A stretch of DNA of 64,000 nucleotides from Lonepinella sp042485795 (GCF_042485795.1 NZ_CP169368.1:1922001-1986000); one strand, 5' to 3'; counted from the stretch's first letter, positions 49,311-58,778 are shown. A program made the numbers and translations. The notes: generated from the sequence alone by a model not told the origin.

Positions 49311-49419
49311 GCCCTGCACTTGCGTACAGGGCTAGACATGGTAACGATGCTCCGCATCTTGATGTACACAGCTACGGAGTAGCGTGACTATGCTTAACCT
49401 AGTACGTGAGTGTTAGGTT
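49311..49419 (+). repeat. Interspersed palindromic repeat, copy 2
   Basis: The first 86 bp are identical to copy 1, in the same orientation. A further palindrome, AACCTAGTACG with TGTTAGGTT (49396-49419), extends into the 3' end of panF and supplies its last codons (NTHVLG and stop). The segment 49155-49310 before it shows no gene. Confidence 0.9.
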
Positions 49420-50896
49420 TTTTTGGTTTCTCACCCAACTTATTTGCCAGTAAGAATGCCACCAATCCCCAAACCAAAGATGGCACTATTTCGTGGAATT
49501 GGCTAAATAATTTTATACTTTTAACCATATACTGCACCGCATTAGGCAAGGTGGTTAAATCCACTCCTTTCATCTGGGTGAGAAAAATATAGCACACCAA
49601 ACCTACTACCATTGAGCTAATCGCTCCTGTAGCATTCGCTTTATCCCAATAAATCCCCAATATAATCACCCATAAGAAAGCGGCTTCTAATCCACCAAAG
49701 GCGAACAGGTTGAGCCAAATAATCATATCAGGTGGATTTAAAGCGGCTAATACTAATAGGACAGTAATCGTTAGCGTAATGATGGAAGAAAACCAACTGA
49801 TTTTTTTCTGGTTGGTTGCCATTTCAGGATTTGCTGATAAATACAGATCTTTGACGAAAATAGCCGAAGATTGAATTAATTGAGCATCAATAGTGGACAT
49901 AATTGCTGACATAGGGGCAGCTAAGAAAATTCCTGCTACAATCGGTGGTAACACTTGTAACATCAATGTTGGAATTACCTGATCGGGAACGGTTAAATCT
50001 GGAATCACCGCTCGTCCTAAGGCTCCTGCTAAGTGCATACCAAGCATAATCACGCTGAGAATAATGGTACCAATTAACATGCCACGATGTAATGCTTTGC
50101 TATCTTTAAATGCCATACAACGCACTGCGGTATGAGGTAAACCAACAACACCAAAACAAACCAGTACCCAAAAGGATGCCATAAATTGAAAACCGAGCAT
50201 ATTGTTCGGTCCATAAGGACTAACTAAGTGCGGATCAATTTCTGTCAATTTTTGCACCGCACTTTCTGTTCCACCAGCGGCATAAATCACCCCGCCAAGC
50301 AAAATTAATGTGCCTAAAATCATTACCGTACCTTGAATAGTATCGGTCAACACCACCGCACGGAAACCACCGATAAAGGTGTAAATGCCTACTGTTACGG
50401 CAAAAATTAATAATGCACTAGTATAAGAAATCCCGATCGTAGTAGATAATAATCTTGCTCCACCGATAAATTGCGTCATCATGGCGGCGAAGAAAGCAAT
50501 TAATAACGCAATGCCAGCAATCCAAACTAACCATTTATTTTTATAACGATAAAGCAATAAATCATTAATGGTTAAAGCGTTACTTTCGCGAGATAACAAA
50601 GCAAATTTTTTGCCTAATGCCCCTAACGCCAACCAGACTGCTGGTACTTGAATCATGGCAAGTAAAACCCAGCCTAAACCATATTTATAGGCAGCCCCAG
50701 GTCCGCCGACAAAAGAACTAGCACTAGCATAAGTAGAGGCTATGGTCATTGCCAATACAAAGCCAGTCATTGAACGATTACCTACATAATATTCCGTCAG
50801 AAAATCGCCTTTTTGCCGTTTAATATAGGCGTACAATGCTGCCCCAAAAACAAAGACTAAATAAATAATAAGTGGAAAAATAATACCTAAATTCAT
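49394..50896 (-). CDS. panF: Sodium/pantothenate symporter PanF
   Basis: The 500-residue solute:sodium symporter has thirteen helices and the PanF patterns EYYVGNRSMTGFVLAMTIAS and TYASASSFVGGPGAAYKYG. It imports pantothenate for coenzyme A synthesis. The upstream YhdT gene ends 2 nt before it, as in E. coli. Its C-terminal codons fall within repeat copy 2. Confidence 0.94.
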   Translation of the reverse strand: MNLGIIFPLIIYLVFVFGAALYAYIKRQKGDFLTEYYVGNRSMTGFVLAMTIASTYASASSFVGGPGAAYKYGLGWVLLAMIQVPAVWLALGALGKKFALLSRESNALTINDLLLYRYKNKWLVWIAGIALLIAFFAAMMTQFIGGARLLSTTIGISYTSALLIFAVTVGIYTFIGGFRAVVLTDTIQGTVMILGTLILLGGVIYAAGGTESAVQKLTEIDPHLVSPYGPNNMLGFQFMASFWVLVCFGVVGLPHTAVRCMAFKDSKALHRGMLIGTIILSVIMLGMHLAGALGRAVIPDLTVPDQVIPTLMLQVLPPIVAGIFLAAPMSAIMSTIDAQLIQSSAIFVKDLYLSANPEMATNQKKISWFSSIITLTITVLLVLAALNPPDMIIWLNLFAFGGLEAAFLWVIILGIYWDKANATGAISSMVVGLVCYIFLTQMKGVDLTTLPNAVQYMVKSIKLFSQFHEIVPSLVWGLVAFLLANKLGEKPKKPNTHVLG

Positions 50897-50898
50897 GG

Positions 50899-51180
50899 TT
50901 AAATATCCTTGTTAGAAGGGACTGAAGTGCGGTCTTTTTCCGTTGAGATTTCTAATTCAATATCTTGGTAAACAATTTTAATTAACCAATAGGCGACCAC
51001 AATAAACAAGATGGGTAAATAAATACAAGAGAGTTCAAACCAAAGCGGAAAACCTAAAGGTCCAGCACTATTATCGGGTAAATAAGCACATATACACCAG
51101 CCGATCATATAAGCAATGGTTAAAAACAATGCCCAACGAGCCTCTTTGGCAGCTTGCTTGTAACGTTGTTGTAATGTCAT
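50899..51180 (-). CDS. yhdT: YhdT-family small membrane protein
   Basis: This 93-residue DUF997 protein has two membrane helices (LFLTIAYMIGWCICAYL and LPILFIVVAYWLIKIV). It is always found just before panF, with which it is coupled here. It is thought to help PanF, but its role is unproven. Confidence 0.9.
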   Translation of the reverse strand: MTLQQRYKQAAKEARWALFLTIAYMIGWCICAYLPDNSAGPLGFPLWFELSCIYLPILFIVVAYWLIKIVYQDIELEISTEKDRTSVPSNKDI

Positions 51181-51198
51181 TTTCGTTCCTCACAAAAA

Positions 51199-51221
51199 AA
51201 GTGGATCATGATGATCCACTT
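51199..51221 (-). terminator. Intrinsic terminator after accC
   Basis: AAGTGGATCA and TGATCCACTT form a 10-bp stem with a 3-nt loop; on the minus strand TTTTTTT follows. It separates accBC from yhdT-panF. Confidence 0.88.
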
Positions 51222-51238
51222 AATTACGCTATTTTGCA

Positions 51239-52585
51239 CTATTCAGCAATACCTAATTTTTTCTCTAAGTAGTGGATATTTGTGCCACCTTGTTGGAAAT
51301 TTGCATCATCTAAAATTAGATGATGTAATGGAATATTGGTTTTAATTCCATCAATGATAGTTTCGGATAAGGCATTTTGCATACGGCGAATCGCTTCTTC
51401 ACGGGTATCTGCATATACAATTAATTTTGCAATCATGGAATCGTAATGCGGTGGTACAGTGTAACCACCATAAACATGAGAATCCCAACGTACACCCAAT
51501 CCACCAGGGGAATGTAAATGCACCACTTTACCTGGTGATGGTAAAAACGTTTTTGGATCTTCCGCATTAATACGACATTCAATAGCGTGACCTTTGACTT
51601 TAATATCTTCTTGTTTAATTGAAAGCGGTAAACCTGATGCAATGCGTAACTGCTCTTTCACCAAGTCCACGCCCGTGATCATTTCCGTCACTGGGTGTTC
51701 TACCTGAATACGAGTATTCATTTCAATAAAATAGAACTCACCATTTTCGTACAAGAACTCAAAAGTACCCGCGCCACGATAACCAATTTCCACACAAGCA
51801 TTAGCACAACGTGAACCAATATCACGGCGAACTTCTTCGCTAATCCCTGGAGCTGGAGCTTCTTCTACTACCTTTTGGTGACGACGCTGCATGGAACAAT
51901 CACGTTCGGCTAAATATACCGCATTACCATGTGTATCAGCCAAAACTTGAATTTCCACGTGGCGTGGATTTTCAAGATATTTTTCCATATACACCATATC
52001 ATTGTTGAAAGCTGCTTTCGCTTCTGCTTTGGTCATGGCAATACTTTCTTCTAGGCTTTCCACATTACGCACCACTCGCATACCACGACCACCACCGCCA
52101 CCAGAGGCTTTAATGATCACTGGAAAACCAATACGTTTGGCAATTTCTTTATTTTTTGCCATATCCGAGCCTAATGGACCATCAGAACCTGGTACACAAG
52201 GTACGCCTGCTTTTTTCATGGCGTTAATGGCAGATACTTTATCCCCCATTAAACGAATGACATTGGCGGTCGGTCCAATAAAGATAAAGCCAGAACATTC
52301 TACCTGTTCGGCAAAATCTGCATTTTCAGACAAAAAACCATAACCAGGGTGAATTGCATCTGCCCCCGTCACTTCAGCTGCCGCGATAATAGCTGGCACA
52401 TTTAAATAGCTTTTGGTTGATGGAGCTGGTCCAATACAAACTGTTTCATCCGCTAATAAAACGTGTTTTAAATCACGGTCGGCGGTGGAATGTACCGCAA
52501 CGGTTTTAATGCCAAGTTCTTTACAAGCACGTAAAATACGTAAGGCAATTTCACCACGGTTGGCAATAACCACTTTTTCTAACAT
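51239..52585 (-). CDS. accC: Biotin carboxylase subunit of acetyl-CoA carboxylase
   Basis: The 448-residue ATP-grasp enzyme opens MLEKVVIANRGEIALRILRA and has the GGGGRGMR nucleotide loop, MQRRHQKVVEEAPAP and the EMNTRIQVEHPVTE metal site. It carboxylates biotin on AccB. It lies about 70 nt after accB in the standard accBC operon. Confidence 0.97.
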   Translation of the reverse strand: MLEKVVIANRGEIALRILRACKELGIKTVAVHSTADRDLKHVLLADETVCIGPAPSTKSYLNVPAIIAAAEVTGADAIHPGYGFLSENADFAEQVECSGFIFIGPTANVIRLMGDKVSAINAMKKAGVPCVPGSDGPLGSDMAKNKEIAKRIGFPVIIKASGGGGGRGMRVVRNVESLEESIAMTKAEAKAAFNNDMVYMEKYLENPRHVEIQVLADTHGNAVYLAERDCSMQRRHQKVVEEAPAPGISEEVRRDIGSRCANACVEIGYRGAGTFEFLYENGEFYFIEMNTRIQVEHPVTEMITGVDLVKEQLRIASGLPLSIKQEDIKVKGHAIECRINAEDPKTFLPSPGKVVHLHSPGGLGVRWDSHVYGGYTVPPHYDSMIAKLIVYADTREEAIRRMQNALSETIIDGIKTNIPLHHLILDDANFQQGGTNIHYLEKKLGIAE

Positions 52586-52653
52586 AAGATTATTCCAATT
52601 TAAAATTGATAAGATAAAAATAATGGGCTATCGCCCAATTATTTTAGAAAATA

Positions 52654-53124
52654 CTATTCAATAACGATTAACGGTTCATCAAATTCAACCGCATCACCGT
52701 CATTAATTAAAACAGCTTTCACCACACCCGCTTTATCCGCTTCAATACGGTTCATCATTTTCATTGCTTCAACAATGCAAAGTGCATCACCAACTTTCAC
52801 AGACTGCCCTACTTCAACGAATGCTTTCGCATCTGGGCTAGGACTACGATAGAACGTTCCCACCATCGGTGAACGCACTACATGACCTGACACTTCTTCA
52901 ACAGCTGGAGCAGCAGATGCAACGACTGGTGTCGGTGTCGCCACTGGAGCAACCGCCGTAGGAGCTGGTGCTTGTGTTGGAAGATGATATTGCACCGCAG
53001 TAGGTGCTGGCGTACCACGGCTAATACGAACAGATTCTTCCCCCTCAGAAATTTCTAATTCCATAATGCCTGATTCTTCTACTAATTCGATCAATTTTTT
53101 GATTTTACGAATATCCATTGCCAT
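52654..53124 (-). CDS. accB: Biotin carboxyl carrier protein
   Basis: This 156-residue carrier has the biotinyl lysine Lys122 in VEAMKMMNR, an Ala/Pro-rich linker (about 37-76) and the N-terminal MDIRKIKKLIELVEESG. AGGAAA favours the ATG at 53124; the usual family start is two codons later. The promoter region upstream contains an uptake signal. Confidence 0.97.
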   Translation of the reverse strand: MAMDIRKIKKLIELVEESGIMELEISEGEESVRISRGTPAPTAVQYHLPTQAPAPTAVAPVATPTPVVASAAPAVEEVSGHVVRSPMVGTFYRSPSPDAKAFVEVGQSVKVGDALCIVEAMKMMNRIEADKAGVVKAVLINDGDAVEFDEPLIVIE

Positions 53125-53289
53125 AATGTAGATTTCCTAAAAAATAATGTAAAATAGACCGCACTTTAGCATCGTTTTTGCGAGCTAAAAGTACAGTGAA
53201 AAGTTTGTGTCTTTTGCGGAAGCAAGATTACCCGAAAAAATTGCTTTTGGCGACTGTTTTATGCGATTTTATGCAAATTTTGCGAAATT

Positions 53290-53751
53290 TCAACGATTTT
53301 CTGCTTTTTTTGCCAAAAACTGTACCGCAAAGTCTAACGCATATTCATAACCTTTTGCCCCTAAGCCACAAATCACGCCCTCAGCCACATCACTAAAATA
53401 AGAATGATGACGAAATGGCTCACGTTTGTGAATATTAGACAAATGCACTTCCACAAAAGGAATCGCCACTGCCAACAAGGCATCACGTAATGCTACACTA
53501 GTATGCGTATAAGCCGCTGGATTAATAATAATAAAATCCACTTGCTGAAAACTCTGATGAATTTTATCAATCAATTTTTCTTCGCTATTTGCCTGAAAAC
53601 AGGTTAAATTTACCCCGCACTTTTCAGCATGTTGTTGTAAATCTTGTTCAATTTGTACTAGCGAAAGCGAACCATAATGCTTTGGTTCTCTCGCCCCCAA
53701 CATATTTAAATTTGGACCATTTAACAACAAAATACGTGCAGATTGCAACAT
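53290..53751 (-). CDS. aroQ: Type II 3-dehydroquinate dehydratase
   Basis: The 153-residue enzyme has LLLNGPNLNMLG, the catalytic His in INPAAYTHTSVALRDAL, and EVHLSNIHKREPFRHHS. It performs the third shikimate step. It precedes accB on the same strand with a 165-nt gap, matching H. influenzae order. Confidence 0.96.
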   Translation of the reverse strand: MLQSARILLLNGPNLNMLGAREPKHYGSLSLVQIEQDLQQHAEKCGVNLTCFQANSEEKLIDKIHQSFQQVDFIIINPAAYTHTSVALRDALLAVAIPFVEVHLSNIHKREPFRHHSYFSDVAEGVICGLGAKGYEYALDFAVQFLAKKAENR

Positions 53752-53830
53752 AATCTTATCCTTTTTTGTAACGTTCGCATTATAATGTTTTTTTATAAAA
53801 ACTCAGCTTAATAAAATGTGGTCTAACCTT

Positions 53831-54826
53831 TTAGATCGCCACTTTGACAATAAATTGTGAATCTAAATCAATAACAGGCAATGTCGAACCCTGCCATTGA
53901 CGAACAATTTGATATGCCATTAAGTCTAATGTATCTAACCCAGGTGTAACATTCGGCGTATATTGTTGAGCAATACGAGCTAACTGGGTTAAGCCAAAAC
54001 TACTTTCAATAGACGAACTAATCACTGCTTTTAAACCACAAGCATGGGCTTGCTCAATCAATTTGACACATTTTTGCAAACTTCCCACCAAGGTTGGCTT
54101 AATCACAATGGCTGCCAAATTTGGTTCAGCTTGCACCACAAAATTAGGCTCACGCACTGATTCATCCCACGCAATAGCAATACCCGTTTCCTGTGCAAAC
54201 TGACGACTTTCATCACGGGTTTTACAGGGTTCTTCTAAAAATTGAATACGATTTCTATGTTCAGGTTTGACATACTTTGCAAACATTGCGGCTTTGGTTA
54301 GTGTCCAACTGCGATTAGCATCAAGACGCAAATATAAATCGGGAATGGCTTCCAACAACATATCTGCAATTAATCCATCTCGATTAGCTTCGTACATACC
54401 CACTTTAATTTTAGCAACTTTTTCACCTTGCATTTGATTTAACGGCTCATAAAGTTCATCAGGATCACCATAACATAACGGTGCCACTTGATAATTACCT
54501 TGCTCACCCAATTTGCCTTTCAATTCCGCCAAGGCAACACTCAAACCAAACGCCACAGACGGATAAAGTTCATCATCATTTAACGGTAATTTTTCATCAC
54601 AAGAACGTGCTTGATCCCATTTTTTCAACCAGTCAATCGCTTGACTCTCTGCCTGCTCTAGGGTTTCTTGGCTAAATTCAGGCAAAGGGGCAATTTCTCC
54701 CCAACCTTCATTTTCACCACATTTCACTTGCACTAATAATCCTTCCCGTTTTTTTAAAAAACGATTGCGGAGAATGAGTTGGCTATCAACAGGAATGCTG
54801 TAACGGTATAAATTATAAGTTCTCAT
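53831..54826 (-). CDS. menC: o-Succinylbenzoate synthase MenC
   Basis: This 331-residue enolase-superfamily enzyme has catalytic lysines in AKIKVGM and VIKPT, and metal ligands Asp in RLDANRSW, Glu in FLEEPC and Asp in AWDES. It makes o-succinylbenzoate in menaquinone synthesis. Its start overlaps the mntA-like stop by 14 nt, so its translation may depend on the toxin-antitoxin transcript. Confidence 0.93.
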   Translation of the reverse strand: MRTYNLYRYSIPVDSQLILRNRFLKKREGLLVQVKCGENEGWGEIAPLPEFSQETLEQAESQAIDWLKKWDQARSCDEKLPLNDDELYPSVAFGLSVALAELKGKLGEQGNYQVAPLCYGDPDELYEPLNQMQGEKVAKIKVGMYEANRDGLIADMLLEAIPDLYLRLDANRSWTLTKAAMFAKYVKPEHRNRIQFLEEPCKTRDESRQFAQETGIAIAWDESVREPNFVVQAEPNLAAIVIKPTLVGSLQKCVKLIEQAHACGLKAVISSSIESSFGLTQLARIAQQYTPNVTPGLDTLDLMAYQIVRQWQGSTLPVIDLDSQFIVKVAI

Positions 54827-55136
54827 TGTTTTCTCTTTGATAAAAAACCCGTCCGAATTGGTCGATTTGAGCGATAAAATCAGGATTGGTTAATAAATGA
54901 TAGACGGAAATGTCAAATAAATAAGGGGAATAGGAATCATCTAAATCTAGCCACACTTTACCACGGGTGTCTTGCGTTACCTTTTCGCCTTTCAAAGTTA
55001 AATCAATATCAGATCCTTCACGATAATTTCCTATCGCTCGAGAACCGTAAATAATCGCCTGTTCAATCTCAGGATATTTTCGCAAAATGTCATGAATCTG
55101 TTTAATTGATTTATCGCTTAATCCAAAGTTTGGCAT
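54813..55136 (-). CDS. mntA: MNT-domain nucleotidyltransferase antitoxin (MntA type)
   Basis: The 107-residue protein has the minimal nucleotidyltransferase motif GSRAIGNYREGSDIDL, an exact GSx10DxD, and resembles H. influenzae HI0073. In studied HepT/MntA pairs this enzyme AMPylates the HEPN toxin and silences it. It overlaps hepT by 19 nt upstream and menC by 14 nt downstream. Another reading is a nucleotidyltransferase of unknown substrate. Confidence 0.88.
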   Translation of the reverse strand: MPNFGLSDKSIKQIHDILRKYPEIEQAIIYGSRAIGNYREGSDIDLTLKGEKVTQDTRGKVWLDLDDSYSPYLFDISVYHLLTNPDFIAQIDQFGRVFYQRENNENL

Positions 55137-55555
55137 AGTTTTTCAACTCGTTGTTCAAATTGAAGTAATAAAGGGAAATATTGCATAGTGATTTTTTCAA
55201 ACTCTTGATTTAACAGCGAAATATTATAGGTATGTACCGTGAGATTTCGGGTTTCAACCATATCCATCCAAACTTCGCCCTGAGAAATATAACCTAAATT
55301 AAAGGCTTCACGAGTTGCCGTTCTTGAACCACCCTCAAAATCTCCCTCATATTGCAAAATATCTTTCATCAATTTCCACGCCAATTCGTGAGTAAATTCA
55401 AAGCGTTGAATAATGCTTTCTTGAACGATATTTTCAATCACACCATCAATTTTTTGAATAACTTCATCGCATTTTTCTATTGCTTCAGATAAACGAGCTA
55501 AGGCGTTTTTATAATGTTCAAACCGTTGTTTTAACCGAATAATTTTTTGATCCAT
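55118..55555 (-). CDS. hepT: HEPN-domain toxin (HepT type, HI0074-like)
   Basis: This 145-residue all-helical protein has the HEPN ribonuclease motif RNLTVHTY, matching Rx4HxY. It also has the family segment QRFEFTHELAWKLMKD and resembles HI0074, the partner of HI0073. HepT cleaves RNA, probably tRNA, unless AMPylated. GGAG lies 8 nt before the ATG at 55555. A GTG start three codons earlier is possible. A palindrome precedes it. Confidence 0.88.
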   Translation of the reverse strand: MDQKIIRLKQRFEHYKNALARLSEAIEKCDEVIQKIDGVIENIVQESIIQRFEFTHELAWKLMKDILQYEGDFEGGSRTATREAFNLGYISQGEVWMDMVETRNLTVHTYNISLLNQEFEKITMQYFPLLLQFEQRVEKLCQTLD

Positions 55556-55574
55556 AAACAACACTCCGTATTTC

Positions 55575-55596
55575 GGGCGGATACATCGATCCGCCC
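55575..55596. repeat. Palindrome between menB and hepT
   Basis: GGGCGGAT and ATCCGCCC flank a 6-nt loop, bordered by CCCCTACC. It resembles short GC-rich palindromes scattered in many genomes. It marks the left border of the toxin-antitoxin pair and could act as a weak terminator. Confidence 0.65.
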
Positions 55597-55615
55597 CTAC
55601 CTTTTAACAATCTGA

Positions 55616-56473
55616 TTAAGGATTGCGTTTAAACTTACTAAAATCAGGGGCTCGTTTTTCATTAAACGCATTGCGTCCTTCTTGACCTTCTTCGGTCATA
55701 TAGAACAACATGGTGGCATTGCCTGCTAGTTCTTGTAAGCCAGCTTGACCATCGCAATCCGCATTCAAGGCAGCTTTTAAGCAACGTAACGCTATCGGGC
55801 TGTTACGCAACATTTCACGGCACCAACGTACGGTTTCTTTTTCTAAATCGGCGTAAGGCACTACGGTATTTACTAAGCCCATATCCAACGCTTCTTGAGC
55901 ATTGTATTGACGGCATAAGAACCAAATTTCACGAGCTTTTTTCTGACCTACTAAACGAGCCATATAACTTGCTCCCCAACCACCGTCAAAAGAACCTACT
56001 TTCGGACCTGTTTGACCGTAAATGGCATTGTCTGCGGAAATAGTGATGTCACAAAGCATGTGTAACACATGACCACCACCGATAGCGTACCCTGCCACCA
56101 TGGCAACCACAGGTTTCGGGCAAGTGCGAATATCTCGTTGAAAATCCAACACATTTAAATGATGTACGCCACTCTCGTCTTTATAACCGCCGTAGTCACC
56201 ACGTACTTTTTGGTCGCCACCAGAACAAAACGCTTTTTCGCCTTGACCAGTCAATACAATCACGCCAATTTTTTCATCAAAACGTGCATCAGAAAAGGCA
56301 TTAATCATCTCTTTGACGGTTTGCGGACGAAACGCATTACGTACTTCTGGGCGATTGATGGTGATTTTGGCAATGCCATCGGTGGATTTATGATAAAGAA
56401 TATCGGTATAGCCCGTACTGTGATCTACCCATTCAACTGGGGCATAAAGCACATCATCTTTTGGATTTTGCAT
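55616..56473 (-). CDS. menB: 1,4-dihydroxy-2-naphthoyl-CoA synthase MenB
   Basis: The 285-residue crotonase-fold enzyme has CSGGDQKVRG and YAIGGGHVLHMLCD (oxyanion loops), GQTGPKVGSFDGG and the C-terminal KRAPDFSKF. It closes the naphthoate ring in menaquinone synthesis. It lies downstream of menH. Confidence 0.96.
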   Translation of the reverse strand: MQNPKDDVLYAPVEWVDHSTGYTDILYHKSTDGIAKITINRPEVRNAFRPQTVKEMINAFSDARFDEKIGVIVLTGQGEKAFCSGGDQKVRGDYGGYKDESGVHHLNVLDFQRDIRTCPKPVVAMVAGYAIGGGHVLHMLCDITISADNAIYGQTGPKVGSFDGGWGASYMARLVGQKKAREIWFLCRQYNAQEALDMGLVNTVVPYADLEKETVRWCREMLRNSPIALRCLKAALNADCDGQAGLQELAGNATMLFYMTEEGQEGRNAFNEKRAPDFSKFKRNP

Positions 56474-56524
56474 AAAAATTTCCTTGCTTGTAAGTAAACT
56501 GTTATTGTTAAAGAAGTGCGGTCA

Positions 56525-57286
56525 TTATAACGGAAGTTTTACGATCTCAAAAGCAAAACGGCGTAATTGTTCGGCGAACACATCGGGATTTTCTAAATGA
56601 GCATTATGCCCTGCTTGGGCGATCTGACAAAACATTAACCCTTTTGCTGTTGCCATTTGGTTGAATTTTTGATCCTGCTCCCCCACCAAATAATAAATAG
56701 GTAAATCAGTAGATTGCACACTTGAACTAAAATCAGGTTGTTTGGCAAGGCTAGTTGCTAATAACATTTTACCGATATTTTCACCGCAGTTTGCCGCACG
56801 TTTCGCGATTAAGTCGGCACGTTGCTGTAAAGTTAAATGTGCAAAGACTAGCTGTTGATACCAATCTTGTAGCACCTTTTCAGGGTTTTCTATCATAAAG
56901 CATTTTGCCCATTGTTGATCGCTTTGCCAACGTTGCTGCTTTTCTTGTTCGCTACTCAAGCCTAAATTGGCACCTTCTAAAATCAGCCCTTGCAAATTGC
57001 CCTTTTCGCATTGAGCTTGTAAAGCATAGTACAACGCAATCCGCCCACCCAATGAATAACCTATTAAAATATAAGGTTTATTTTGAATTTTTTGACAGAT
57101 TTGTTGCGAAATAAATTGTGCTGTTTGCTCAAAGTCTGCCACTTCAACATGTTTATTTTCACCATGTAAAGGCAAATCCAATGCCACACAATCAAACTGC
57201 GGTGCGATTTTGCTGAGTTTTTTAATCACGATTTGCCAATCGGCTTTGGTACCAAGCAGACCGTGTAGGAAAATAAGAGTTGGCAT
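56525..57286 (-). CDS. menH: SHCHC synthase MenH
   Basis: The 253-residue alpha/beta hydrolase has the oxyanion HGLLGTKADW, the nucleophile serine in IGYSLGGRIALYYA and the catalytic His in QAGHNAHLENP. It eliminates pyruvate to give SHCHC in menaquinone synthesis. It precedes menB on the same strand with about 50 nt between. Confidence 0.9.
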   Translation of the reverse strand: MPTLIFLHGLLGTKADWQIVIKKLSKIAPQFDCVALDLPLHGENKHVEVADFEQTAQFISQQICQKIQNKPYILIGYSLGGRIALYYALQAQCEKGNLQGLILEGANLGLSSEQEKQQRWQSDQQWAKCFMIENPEKVLQDWYQQLVFAHLTLQQRADLIAKRAANCGENIGKMLLATSLAKQPDFSSSVQSTDLPIYYLVGEQDQKFNQMATAKGLMFCQIAQAGHNAHLENPDVFAEQLRRFAFEIVKLPL

Positions 57287-57302
57287 ATTATTATTCTCTT
57301 TT

Positions 57303-57409
57303 GCCCTGCACTGGCGTACAGGGCTATCTATGTAACGATGCTCCGCATCTTGAACAAACAGCTACGGAGTAGCGTTATTTGCTTAACCTAGTACGCAAGT
57401 ACTAGGCTC
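57303..57409 (+). repeat. Interspersed palindromic repeat, copy 3
   Basis: This copy is diverged (GCCCTGCACTGGCGTACAGG at the start) but keeps the same order of hairpins, including AACCTAGTACG with ACTAGG at its end. It lies between alsT-like and menH genes, immediately past the symporter stop codon, in the position copy 2 holds relative to panF. Confidence 0.88.
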
Positions 57410-57410
57410 C

Positions 57411-58778
57411 CTACTCCGCTGTTTCATTTAATTCGCCTGTCTTCAAACGCTGAAAATAATCTTTAGTTTCGTCAATAATCACGCTACGTAACCCAATCAA
57501 TGCTATCAAATTCGGAAACGCCATTAAACCATTGACAATATCGGCTAAAATCCAAATGGTCTGTAATTCAATAAAGGCACCGCAAGCCACTAATAAAATG
57601 AAAATCGCACGATACAATTTAATACCACGAATATCAAACAGATACACAAAACAACGTTCGCCATAATAGCACCAGCCTAGAATGGTGGTAAAGGCAAAGA
57701 ATAACAAACCAATCGTCACAATGGTTGCCCCAATGCTTGTGCCTAAACCCTGTGCAAAAGCTAAATTCGTGGCTGCAGCCCCTTCCACAGTGCCATTCCA
57801 CACGCCCGTGATCACTAACACTAATCCCGTCATGGAACAGACAATAATGGTATCAAGAAACGTCCCCGTCATGGAAATTAAACCTTGACGAACAGGCTCT
57901 TTAGTCTGTGCAGCCGCCGCCGCAATCGGTGCAGATCCCAAGCCTGATTCATTAGAAAAAATCCCCCTAGCCACCCCTGCTTGAATCGCTTTCATGACGG
58001 TTAATCCTAATACTCCACCAAGGGCAGCTTGCGGATTAAAAGCACTTGCTACGATTAATGCTATGGCAGCGGGGACTTTGTCTGCATTCAAGACTAAAAT
58101 CACGCAAGATGTTGTTACATATAAAATCGCCATAAACGGCACAATTAATGTGGAAACAGTAGCAATACGTTTTACGCCACCTAAAATAATGGCAGCCACC
58201 AGCACCGTCATTACCGCAGCAGATATAACCACTGGCACGCTAAACGTATCTTGCATTGCATGGGTGATAGCATTAATTTGTGGGAATGTTCCAATCCCGA
58301 ACCACGCCACTAACACCCCAAACACAGCGAATAATTTAGCCAGCCATTTGATCCCTAGTCCACGTTCAATATAGTACATCGGACCACCCGCCATAAAGCC
58401 ATTTTTATCGCGTACACGGTATTTCACCGCCAACAAACCTTCGGCATATTTGGTCGCCATGCCAAGTAAAGCGACCAACCACATCCAAAACATCGCCCCT
58501 GGTCCACCAGCCTGAATAGCAGTAGCAACACCGACAATATTTCCTGTTCCGATAGTGGCAGAAAGTGCGGTACAAAGTGCAGCAAAAGCAGATACATCGC
58601 CCGACTGCCCATTGCCTTGCTCACGTTTAAACATATAGCCCAACGCCCTTGGCAACTGCACAATTTGAATAAAACCAAGACGCAAGGTTAAATAAAGCCC
58701 CGTACCTGATAACAAAATCAGCAACGGCGGTCCCCAAATAAAACTATCTATAGATGATAGAATTTCTGAAAATAGCAT
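57411..58778 (-). CDS. Sodium:alanine/glycine symporter (AGCS family)
   Basis: The 455-residue transporter has about eleven helices and the AGCS patterns ALCTALSATIGTGNIVGVATA, GGPGAMFWMW and GIFSNESGLGSAPIAAAAA. It imports alanine or glycine with sodium. A tandem glycine riboswitch in its leader points to glycine. ACGAGGA lies 6 nt before the ATG. Confidence 0.93.
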   Translation of the reverse strand: MLFSEILSSIDSFIWGPPLLILLSGTGLYLTLRLGFIQIVQLPRALGYMFKREQGNGQSGDVSAFAALCTALSATIGTGNIVGVATAIQAGGPGAMFWMWLVALLGMATKYAEGLLAVKYRVRDKNGFMAGGPMYYIERGLGIKWLAKLFAVFGVLVAWFGIGTFPQINAITHAMQDTFSVPVVISAAVMTVLVAAIILGGVKRIATVSTLIVPFMAILYVTTSCVILVLNADKVPAAIALIVASAFNPQAALGGVLGLTVMKAIQAGVARGIFSNESGLGSAPIAAAAAQTKEPVRQGLISMTGTFLDTIIVCSMTGLVLVITGVWNGTVEGAAATNLAFAQGLGTSIGATIVTIGLLFFAFTTILGWCYYGERCFVYLFDIRGIKLYRAIFILLVACGAFIELQTIWILADIVNGLMAFPNLIALIGLRSVIIDETKDYFQRLKTGELNETAE

